Assembly: GCA_003158355.1 (NCBI GenBank)
Contig: PMIV01000278.1
Location: forward strand, 5,300 to 11,958
Origin: Anaerolineaceae bacterium
Lineage (GTDB): Bacteria; Chloroflexota; Anaerolineae; Anaerolineales; Anaerolineaceae
DNA length: 6,659 nt
Direction: 5' to 3'
Part shown: positions 1 to 5,991 of the stretch, piece after piece
How the letters are laid out: the number at the start of each line of letters is the position of its first letter
Position numbering within the stretch: the first letter of the stretch is position 1
Notes under the pieces: model-generated
Told to the model about the DNA's origin: nothing
Databases searched by the model: none
Seen by the model: only the letters and a program-made list of their open reading frames with translations
Position numbers and translations under genes: made by a program

Positions 1-564
1 CATGCAGACCATATGGGTGCGTTACCGTTATTATTAATGGATATGTGGTTAAACAAGCGGCAAACGACCTTGAAAATCTATGGGTTGGCTTACACGCTTG
101 AAAAAGCCAAAACTTTGCTGGCGATCTATAATTGGGAAAGCTGGCAGGGCATGTTCCCGGTCGATTTCCTAACCGTCTCGGCCGAAACAAAACAGGAAAT
201 CATCCATGCCAAAGAATTGTCGATTTCAGTCGCCCCGGTAAAACATTTGGTACCGACTGTGGGTGTGCGCATCAGTTTTGTTGAAATTCATAAAACTTTT
301 GTTTATTCGTGTGACACGGAACCTTGTAAGGGGTTGGACCAACTGGCAACCGGTGCTGATCTGTTAATCCAGGAAGCAGCCGGACCGGCCAAGGGGCATA
401 CTTCTCCGGAAGAGGCCGGAGACATCGCCAACAAAGCAGGTGTGAAAGAACTGGTATTGATCCATTATGATGCCGGCAGAACAGAAGCTGATCTGCTCTC
501 AAGGGTTAGCAGCAAATTTACCGGCAAGGTCTCACTGGCAAAAGATCTGTTATTTTTTGAATAA
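1..564 (+). CDS. MBL-fold metallo-hydrolase, RNase Z-like (5'-truncated)
   Basis: This is the C-terminal part of a metallo-beta-lactamase-fold hydrolase; the reading frame is open from base 1, so the true start lies upstream. The first four residues, H-A-D-H, are the end of the HxHxDH dinuclear-zinc motif and run into MGALPLLL, as in the RNase Z/ElaC group (typically HxDHIGGLP). Further metal ligands are visible in order: His in VKHLVP (codon 244-246), Asp in SCDTEPC (codon 313-315) and His in VLIHYD (codon 463-465). A GHTSPEEAGDIA segment before the last His is typical of RNase Z-like proteins. I do not recognise the long flexible arm of true tRNA-processing RNase Z, but the N-terminal part is missing, so the substrate (tRNA 3' end, phosphodiester or other) cannot be assigned. 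The ATG at base 13 is internal, not the start. It ends 5 bases from the stop of the convergent HNH gene, with no terminator between. Family is sure, function is not. Confidence 0.85.
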   Translation, partial: HADHMGALPLLLMDMWLNKRQTTLKIYGLAYTLEKAKTLLAIYNWESWQGMFPVDFLTVSAETKQEIIHAKELSISVAPVKHLVPTVGVRISFVEIHKTFVYSCDTEPCKGLDQLATGADLLIQEAAGPAKGHTSPEEAGDIANKAGVKELVLIHYDAGRTEADLLSRVSSKFTGKVSLAKDLLFFE

Positions 565-569
565 GCAGG

Positions 570-1073
570 TTACCAACCGTTGAGAAAGTCTTCCCATTCC
601 AGGTTGTTATTCAGGTGGCGGGCAAAGACGTAGGCGGCGGAGTTGGAAGGCGGTTGGGGCTGATGTAAAAGGTTCATCCCTGTTTCGGCAAGCGGACGAC
701 CACCCTTACGGTGATTACACTGCGGACACGCAGCCACAACATTGATCCATTCATGTTTCCCGCCCAGATGGCGTGGAATCACATGGTCAATGGTTAAATT
801 CGGGGTATTTTTACCGCAGTACTGGCAGGTAAAATTGTCCCGGCGAAGGATCTCTCGTTTTGAAAGGTAAACCTGCGGCCGGGGCGCGTGTACCATATTT
901 TGCAAACGTATGACTGAAGGAATGGGGTAAGTGGTCGTGGCAGTATGCAAAACGCCTCTCCCGTTCATCACTAAAGCAGCTTTTTCTGTCAACATTAAAC
1001 CCAGCGCACGCTGTAAATTGCATACGTTTATTGGTTCAAAGTTGGCATTAAGCACAAGCACTGCGTATTCCAT
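570..1073 (-). CDS. HNH endonuclease family protein
   Basis: This 167-residue soluble protein belongs to a widespread small HNH family in which a conserved N-terminal segment (here VLVLNANFEPINVC, residues 5-18) precedes a zinc-stapled HNH nuclease core. The core is clear: CQYC (83-86) and CPQC (116-119) supply the four structural cysteines, I-D-H (95-97) supplies the catalytic His, N111 is the middle Asn, and N120-H121 with R122-K123-G124 close the motif. All expected catalytic residues are present, so it should be an active metal-dependent nuclease. The biological target of this stand-alone family is not known to me, and no methylase, toxin, antitoxin or phage gene lies beside it. The start at 1073 is supported because homologues begin a few residues before VLVLNA. 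There is no Shine-Dalgarno sequence in front of it, and a TATAAT box ends 10 bases upstream, suggesting a leaderless message. It is divergent from the SDR gene (66-base gap) and convergent with the MBL gene (5-base gap). Confidence 0.9.
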   Translation of the reverse strand: MEYAVLVLNANFEPINVCNLQRALGLMLTEKAALVMNGRGVLHTATTTYPIPSVIRLQNMVHAPRPQVYLSKREILRRDNFTCQYCGKNTPNLTIDHVIPRHLGGKHEWINVVAACPQCNHRKGGRPLAETGMNLLHQPQPPSNSAAYVFARHLNNNLEWEDFLNGW

Positions 1074-1083
1074 ATAAACAAAA

Positions 1084-1112
1084 ATTATAGCACTGGATGA
1101 TTAACAACCCAA
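1084..1112 (-). promoter_or_regulatory. Putative sigma70-type promoter of the HNH gene
   Basis: On the minus strand, TTGGGT (bases 1112-1107, 3 of 6 matches to TTGACA) is separated by 17 bases from a perfect TATAAT (1089-1084). Transcription would begin near 1078-1077, only about 4-5 bases before the ATG at 1073, leaving no room for a ribosome-binding site. The perfect -10 and 17-base spacing support it; the weak -35 and AT-rich context are reasons for caution. Confidence 0.5.
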
Positions 1113-1139
1113 ATGGTCAAATAGAGAAGCGGAGAAAAT

Positions 1140-2048
1140 ATGCGTGTAGTCATAATTGGCGGTAAAGGATTGATCGGAGGGGCTCTTTCAAAGGAATTGA
1201 TTGCACACGGGCATCAGGTCACCATACTCAGCCGCGGAGAGGGAAAGGATCGGGCCGACAGCGTGGTTCAGCAAAGGTGGGACGGAAAAGACTCAGCACA
1301 ATTAGCTGTTTTTCTGGAGGGTCAGGATGCTGTGGTAAACCTGGCAGGGGAGAGCATTGGCAAGAGCCGTTGGACGTCGGAACGGAAACAATTGATACGA
1401 AACAGCCGCATTCAAGTAGGCAAATCCCTTGTGGATGCAATTACATCCCTGCCTGTAAAACCACAAGTTTTAATTCAAGCCAGCGCAATTGGTTATTATG
1501 GAACCGGTTCCGGATCCTGCGACGAGAACACACCGCAGGGGAATGATTGGCTGGCCAATGTCTGCGCGGATTGGGAAAATAGTTTATCTGGTGTAAGGGA
1601 TACTGGAATTCGCTTAGTGACCATTAGAAGCGGTGTGGTTCTGGCACGCGAAGGGGGTGTTTTAGCTCAACTCGAACTACCGGTACGATTGTTTGTAGGT
1701 GGGCCTATAGGCAGCGGAAAACAATGGATCTCGTGGATCACCCTTACGGATGAGGTTCGTGCCATTCGTTTTCTGATCGAAAGAAATGATTGTAAGGGTA
1801 CATTTAATCTGACCGCACCTGACCCGGTGAGCAACCGCAAGATGGGGAAAACCCTGGCAAAAGTTTTGCATCGGCCATTTTGGTTTCCACTGCCTGCATT
1901 TGCTCTTCGCTTATTACTTGGCGAAATGAGTACACTGGTGCTGGATGGTCAAGAAGTACTCCCCGTAGGTTTGCTGAAAGCGGGTTTCAAATTTGAATTT
2001 TCAAATCTTGAACCAGCGCTGCGTGATTTATATCCAAAAGCACCTTAA
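1140..2048 (+). CDS. TIGR01777 family NAD(P)-binding epimerase-like protein
   Basis: This is a complete 302-residue protein of the extended short-chain dehydrogenase/reductase superfamily, in the TIGR01777 group that includes E. coli YfcH (similar length). The Rossmann dinucleotide-binding loop is at the N terminus (GGKGLIGG, residues 7-14), VVNLAGESI (65-73) is the next conserved strand-turn, RWTSERKQLIRNSRI (77-91) is the family signature, and SAIGYYG (115-121) carries the active-site YYG typical of the group. VRLFVGGPIGSGKQWISWI (182-200) and the C-terminal segment from about 248 (FWFPLPAFALRLLLGE, then a conserved VLPVGLLKAGF) match the DUF1731 tail. The substrate is unknown for the family; older annotations calling it a sugar epimerase or cell-division inhibitor SulA are not well founded. 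The start is supported by GGAG at 1131-1134, five bases before the ATG. It lies 70 bases upstream of tyrS with no terminator between, so read-through is plausible. I see no strong promoter for it in the 66-base divergent gap. Confidence 0.93.
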   Translation: MRVVIIGGKGLIGGALSKELIAHGHQVTILSRGEGKDRADSVVQQRWDGKDSAQLAVFLEGQDAVVNLAGESIGKSRWTSERKQLIRNSRIQVGKSLVDAITSLPVKPQVLIQASAIGYYGTGSGSCDENTPQGNDWLANVCADWENSLSGVRDTGIRLVTIRSGVVLAREGGVLAQLELPVRLFVGGPIGSGKQWISWITLTDEVRAIRFLIERNDCKGTFNLTAPDPVSNRKMGKTLAKVLHRPFWFPLPAFALRLLLGEMSTLVLDGQEVLPVGLLKAGFKFEFSNLEPALRDLYPKAP

Positions 2049-2072
2049 AAAAAGGTAGAGCATTCGAAGGGT

Positions 2073-2081
2073 TGGTATAAT
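2073..2081 (+). promoter_or_regulatory. Extended -10 promoter of tyrS
   Basis: TGG directly precedes a perfect TATAAT (2076-2081), giving an extended -10 element (TGN-TATAAT). No -35 hexamer is recognisable at the usual spacing, which is tolerated for extended -10 promoters. Transcription would start near 2088, giving a leader of about 31 bases that ends in the Shine-Dalgarno sequence of tyrS. A second, poorer box (GATAAT, 2092-2097) lies just downstream. Confidence 0.55.
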
Positions 2082-2118
2082 CATTTCTTAAGATAATTTC
2101 ACGCTAAAAGAGGCCGCT

Positions 2119-3333
2119 ATGAACATAAATGAACAAGTTGAATATCTGATGCAAGGCACAGAATACGGCGACGACAAACTGAAACAAAATATGGCCGACG
2201 AACTTCGTGGTCGCTTGATGCTTTGCGAAAAAGAAGGCCGTCCTTTGCGTGTTTACTGCGGTTTTGATCCCCGAAAAGCCGATCTTCATCTGGGGCATAC
2301 TGTTCCCATGCGCAAGTTACGCCAGTTTCAGGAATTGGGTCATGACGTCAGTTTTGTTATTGGCAATTACACCTCATTGATTGGTGATCCGTCCGATAAA
2401 GATGTACTGCGCCCGCAATTGACCGCAGAGGAAGTGAAAGCTAACGGTCAGACCTACGCTGACCAGGCTTTTCGCATTCTCGACCCCAAAAAGACCAAAA
2501 TCCGTTATAACGCGGATTGGTTGTCGGTATTAACGTTCGAACAACTGATTAAAATGGCTTCCAATTTTACAATCCAGCAGTTTCTAACCCGCGAGAATTT
2601 TAAACTGCGCTGGGAAAAGAATGAAGCTATTTATTTGCATGAAACTTTTTATTCGCTGATGCAGGGCTATGATGCTTATTCTCTGAAAGCGGATATCCAA
2701 ATTGGCGGATCTGACCAACTCTTTAATATCATGACAGCCGGCCGCAAGATCATGACCTCAATGGGAGAACTGCCCAATATTGCGATCATTGTTGGCATTT
2801 TACCGGGTACAGACGGCGTGGTCAAAATGAGCAAGTCGCTGGGGAACCATATCCCGATCAATACCGATGCCAATGATATGTTTGGGAAAGTGATGAGCAT
2901 TCCCGATTTTGCCATGGGACAATACTTCCGCATGGTGACGCCGCTCACCCCGCCCGAAATTGCGGCGATCGAGAACGGTGTCAAAGCCGGCACGATTCAT
3001 CCTCGGGACGCCAAAATGAAATTGGCGAGTGCGATTGTCGGAGCCTTTTATAGCCAGGCAGAAGCCGAGACGGCGCAAAAAGTGTTTATCGAGACCTTTC
3101 AGAAGGGTGTTGTTCCCGATGATGTGCCGACCTGCAAAATTATTGTTGGTCAAACAATTTTGGATCTACTGGTTGAGCAAGGTCTGGCAAAGAGTAAAAC
3201 TGACGGCAGACGCTTGATCGAACAAAATGGAGTGAAGTTCGAGGGTGAAACTCTAAGCGATCCAACACAGGTGATCAGTACTGAAGGAATTTTACAAGTG
3301 GGTAAACGCCATTTCTTGAAGTTGATCAAATAA
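2119..3333 (+). CDS. tyrS: Tyrosyl-tRNA synthetase
   Basis: This cytoplasmic class I aminoacyl-tRNA synthetase charges tRNA-Tyr with tyrosine using ATP. At 404 residues it has normal length and is complete. The class I HIGH signature appears as HLGH (57-60) in the conserved context GFDPRKADLHLGH, and the second signature is a canonical KMSKS (236-240). The KMSKS form resembles the TyrZ-type branch rather than E. coli TyrS, which has KFGKT. YDAYSLKADIQIGGSDQ (184-200) forms the tyrosine/tRNA-binding part of the catalytic domain, and the C-terminal residues from about 342 form an S4-like RNA-binding domain (LVEQGLAKSKTDGRRLIEQNGV region). AAGAGG at 2108-2113, five bases before the ATG, supports the start. 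The leader is too short to hold a T-box, so the tRNA-sensing control common for tyrS in Firmicutes is absent here. A strong hairpin terminator follows the stop at once. It may also be reached by read-through from the SDR gene. Confidence 0.97.
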   Translation: MNINEQVEYLMQGTEYGDDKLKQNMADELRGRLMLCEKEGRPLRVYCGFDPRKADLHLGHTVPMRKLRQFQELGHDVSFVIGNYTSLIGDPSDKDVLRPQLTAEEVKANGQTYADQAFRILDPKKTKIRYNADWLSVLTFEQLIKMASNFTIQQFLTRENFKLRWEKNEAIYLHETFYSLMQGYDAYSLKADIQIGGSDQLFNIMTAGRKIMTSMGELPNIAIIVGILPGTDGVVKMSKSLGNHIPINTDANDMFGKVMSIPDFAMGQYFRMVTPLTPPEIAAIENGVKAGTIHPRDAKMKLASAIVGAFYSQAEAETAQKVFIETFQKGVVPDDVPTCKIIVGQTILDLLVEQGLAKSKTDGRRLIEQNGVKFEGETLSDPTQVISTEGILQVGKRHFLKLIK

Positions 3334-3335
3334 CG

Positions 3336-3368
3336 AAGGGCCGGGTAAAATCCCGGCTTTTTCTTTTT
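3336..3368 (+). terminator. Intrinsic terminator of tyrS
   Basis: A perfect 6-bp GC stem (GCCGGG 3340-3345 with CCCGGC 3352-3357, loop TAAAAT) can be extended by two G-U and two A-U pairs (3336-3339 with 3358-3361). It is followed by TTTTTCTTTTT (3358-3368). It starts 2 bases after the tyrS stop codon. The T tract overlaps the stop codon of the convergent gene (3367-3369). In the opposite direction the hairpin is followed by CCTTCGTTATTTG, a poor U tract, so it probably works mainly for tyrS. Confidence 0.9.
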
Positions 3369-5991
3369 AATTGGGCACGAAAATATTTTTTATCAGCTCC
3401 TGACCGATTTGTTCCGCTTGTGCTGCGGTACTTTCCTCAAGGGCAATCACCAAAACAAATGGAACGCCTTGCCAATCGGTTGGAGTCCCGGCCACATACC
3501 AGGAGACTGTTTTCCCTTTATCCTCTACCTGGGCAACTGTTTGCCAAACTGGGAGTTTATCTTGCAAAAGCAAATTCACGGCCGAAGGAGCGTCTAACTT
3601 CGTCAAAGGAGCCGTAGGTGTATTTTGAGACATTAAAATCCAATCTCCCATAGGAGATTGATAGGCGGAGACAAGTTTGGGGGTAATTTTATGCCCACCA
3701 TTCGTAATCTCAGCTGCCGCAATGGCTAATTGCAATGGGGAAACGCGCAGACTGTCACTTGTGATGTACTGGCTTACATCTGACAGCGAAGGGATGCTCG
3801 AAGCAGTACTCGTTTCAATTTGAATTTGAGGTCGGGTCGAAAAACCGAGTTCGTCGAATAGATTAGTCAGATTTGTGGAGGTTGAGTTCTGCATCAGGCT
3901 GGTGATCGCACCGGTGCAGCCGGAGCTGATTAGGCTAGCCCAATCTGGATCGATCCCCGGGGAAACAGCACAGGAATTCTCGCCGCCTGAGCCCACCGTC
4001 CAAATAAATGCTGGTGTGACTCCGGGCAATTCACGATCTGCCAGATAATTTGCCAGAATAAAAGAGCTGACTGCAGTACCGGCAGGGTATTGACCCATCG
4101 TGGCCCGGTTGAGCAGGGGTGCTGATGTGTCTTTCATCCAACCTTGCCACTGAGTATCCAATTGGTTGGCGTCAAATGTGGGAGCATTGGCGACTGCCAG
4201 AATTTCACCACTTTTTGCGTTCATCAGAATCAACCCGCCGGTTTTCCCTTGCATGAGCGTGTCAGCCTGTTTTTGAATTTTCAAGTCCAGGCTGAGACGG
4301 ACATTCAAGCCGATGGGATATTGACTGTAAAGCTCCCGGGCAATCCAGATCGTCGTTGTTGGGTTACCCGCGACTCCGCGCAAATAATTATCCATGCTGG
4401 CTTCGACGCCAGTCTGACCGTAATCAGGGTTACTGTAACCCACGGTAGCGCTTAGCAGAGGATAAGTGAGCGTGCGAACATAACTCCCTTTTTCACCGGT
4501 GGATTGCGCCAGGACGACGTTGTTGCGGTCAAGGATCTCACCCCGCACTACATACCGGTCTGAGATCGCGCGCCTGGGGTTATCGGTTCTGAGTAAAAGC
4601 CCATCCGCCCGGATCATGGACCACCATCCGACCAGTGCCGCCACCAGCGTCAGACCGACCAGAAAGATCGAACCGACAAAAATATAGGAGCGGCCATTTT
4701 CGATGGATGCAGGTTGATCTTCAGATTGATTGCTGATCATCATTAACAAGAAAGCAGAAAAGAAGGCCGTGACCAACGAGGAGCCGCCGTAAGAGATAAA
4801 AGGCAGAGTCACACCGGTAAGCGGCAGTAAGCGGGTGGTTCCGCCCAAAATGAGCAAAGACTGGGCTATCAGATAAGAGGTTACCCCGGCGGCTAAGAAA
4901 CGCTGAAATTTGTTGGGGGCGTGCAGGGCGATACCCAACCCGCGAATGGTGAGAACTGCCAGAATAATGATCAGGGCAATGGCGCCGGCCAGGCCAAATT
5001 CTTCGCAAATGGCTGAAAAAATAAAATCTGATTGGGCAACAGGTACCACCCCCGGGCTGCCCAGCCCAATTCCCCTGCCAAAGAGGCCGCCGTTGGCTAC
5101 TGCCAGAAGGGATTGCACGATCTGGTAGGAGCGGCCGGCCGGATCCAGCCAGGGATTGATCCAGGCTTCAATGCGCAGGCGGATCACATCGAAGAGAAAA
5201 TAGCCGGCAATCAGGGCAATGACAACGCCTAAAAAGCTAAAAAGCAGAACACGGCGTTTCCCGGAAGCCAGATATATGATTAAAGTGTAAATGATGATAA
5301 ATAAGGAAGCTGTTCCCAAATCGCGCTGGGCGATCAAAATGAGCAGAGCGGCGCCGCCAAGAATGATGGTTGGTGTTAATAACTGAATCAGGCGGAAATG
5401 GGTCGGTAGACTATCCGCCAGATACGCAGCCAGATAGATAATCAATAAGATTTTTAAAAATTCAGAAGGCTGCAGGTAGATGCCGCCAATATCTAACCAC
5501 AACCGCGGCCCTGTACCCCCTGGGTATGTACCCAGGAAAAAGGTTAAAATTGCCAGGATCAATCCGCTGATTAACCAAACATACTTATAGCGGCGCAGGA
5601 TCGTAAAGAATTGGGGAATACGAAAGCCAACGAGCATGGCTAAGAAACAGGCTCCCAGCCAGGCTGTTTGTCTGAAACCCAAACTCGGATTTAAACGATA
5701 TATCTCAATCAGTCCCCAGCCGGAAAGGATGGCGATGATCGGCAGCAAGTAAGGATCGCGGTCTGGCAAAGAACGATTCACCTGACGGTAAATCAATGAA
5801 AATCCGCATATCCAGACCGCAAAACCGACCCATTGTTCCCAATGGTAATCAGCCAGCCAGGTATGTAGACGTACGGCTGGAGAAAAAGTGAGAACCAGGC
5901 AGCAAAGGAAAATGAACAAAGCCGTCAATTTCATCAAGCGACTTTGAAGCAAATCCTTTGGAGCGGGGGTAGAAGGGAAAATAAAATTCAC
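3367..5991 (-). CDS. RodA-type SEDS glycosyltransferase fused to a PbpA-like pseudo-transpeptidase
   Basis: This 874-residue membrane protein is one unbroken frame joining two normally separate peptidoglycan proteins. Residues 1-420 are a RodA/FtsW (SEDS) polymerase with about 12 membrane segments (two before the usual ten). It has LQPSEFLK (173-180), QRDLGT (222-227), VAQSDFIF (318-325) with Asp322 at the catalytic position, EEFG (330-333) and PFISYGGSSL (397-406). A short linker (421-436) leads to another membrane segment (about 437-460) and an outer class B PBP domain of PbpA type with a short pedestal: RGEILDRN (483-490), YGQTGVE (524-530), SLDLKIQKQAD (567-577), SGEILAVANAPTFD (594-607), SPLQLA (751-756), NGGHKITPKLV (764-774). 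The catalytic motifs are lost: SxxK reads T639-A-V-S642 within YPAGTAVSS, SxN reads G-C-T (691-693), and KTG reads W-Q-T (816-818). It likely polymerises glycan but cannot cross-link. The GTG start overlaps the upstream TGA as GTGA, implying translational coupling. No good Shine-Dalgarno sequence is seen, and ATG at codon 20 (5934) is an alternative. Fusion and motif loss are seen directly; the role is inferred. Confidence 0.92.
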   Translation of the reverse strand: MNFIFPSTPAPKDLLQSRLMKLTALFIFLCCLVLTFSPAVRLHTWLADYHWEQWVGFAVWICGFSLIYRQVNRSLPDRDPYLLPIIAILSGWGLIEIYRLNPSLGFRQTAWLGACFLAMLVGFRIPQFFTILRRYKYVWLISGLILAILTFFLGTYPGGTGPRLWLDIGGIYLQPSEFLKILLIIYLAAYLADSLPTHFRLIQLLTPTIILGGAALLILIAQRDLGTASLFIIIYTLIIYLASGKRRVLLFSFLGVVIALIAGYFLFDVIRLRIEAWINPWLDPAGRSYQIVQSLLAVANGGLFGRGIGLGSPGVVPVAQSDFIFSAICEEFGLAGAIALIIILAVLTIRGLGIALHAPNKFQRFLAAGVTSYLIAQSLLILGGTTRLLPLTGVTLPFISYGGSSLVTAFFSAFLLMMISNQSEDQPASIENGRSYIFVGSIFLVGLTLVAALVGWWSMIRADGLLLRTDNPRRAISDRYVVRGEILDRNNVVLAQSTGEKGSYVRTLTYPLLSATVGYSNPDYGQTGVEASMDNYLRGVAGNPTTTIWIARELYSQYPIGLNVRLSLDLKIQKQADTLMQGKTGGLILMNAKSGEILAVANAPTFDANQLDTQWQGWMKDTSAPLLNRATMGQYPAGTAVSSFILANYLADRELPGVTPAFIWTVGSGGENSCAVSPGIDPDWASLISSGCTGAITSLMQNSTSTNLTNLFDELGFSTRPQIQIETSTASSIPSLSDVSQYITSDSLRVSPLQLAIAAAEITNGGHKITPKLVSAYQSPMGDWILMSQNTPTAPLTKLDAPSAVNLLLQDKLPVWQTVAQVEDKGKTVSWYVAGTPTDWQGVPFVLVIALEESTAAQAEQIGQELIKNIFVPN

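Noticed and set aside
1..564. Calling the first gene RNase Z (rnz/elaC)
   Set aside because: Metal ligands fit, but the N-terminal part is missing and the substrate-binding arm is not evident, so only the fold and group are assigned.
568..578. Small inverted repeat GGTT-ACC-AACC between the convergent MBL and HNH genes
   Set aside because: A 4-bp stem with no T tract is too weak to call a terminator.
2049..2118. T-box or other riboswitch upstream of tyrS
   Set aside because: The intergenic region is only 70 bases, has no T-box sequence or antiterminator hairpin, and the predicted leader is about 31 bases.
2676..2993. Open frame of 105 codons on the minus strand inside tyrS
   Set aside because: It is a shadow of the strongly supported tyrS frame with no recognisable protein family.
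3508..3516. KTV within DKGKTVSW (residues 827-829) as a possible surviving KTG motif of the PBP domain
   Set aside because: It lies directly before WYVAGTP, which corresponds to the conserved strand after the KTG motif (usually WFVGFAP). The position for KTG is earlier, where VWQTVAQ is found, and Gly is missing in any case.
4144..4455. Open frame of 103 codons on the plus strand inside the PBP region
   Set aside because: It is antisense to a continuous, family-matching protein and resembles no known product.
5311..5328. Arg in QRDLGT instead of the QPDLGT seen in many SEDS proteins
   Set aside because: Actinobacterial-type RodA proteins commonly have QRDLGT, so this is a lineage feature, not a lost residue.
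5932..5934. ATG at codon 20 as the start of the SEDS-PBP gene
   Set aside because: It has no ribosome-binding site, and the GTG at 5991 gives a typical 4-base coupled overlap with the upstream stop. It is kept as an alternative only.
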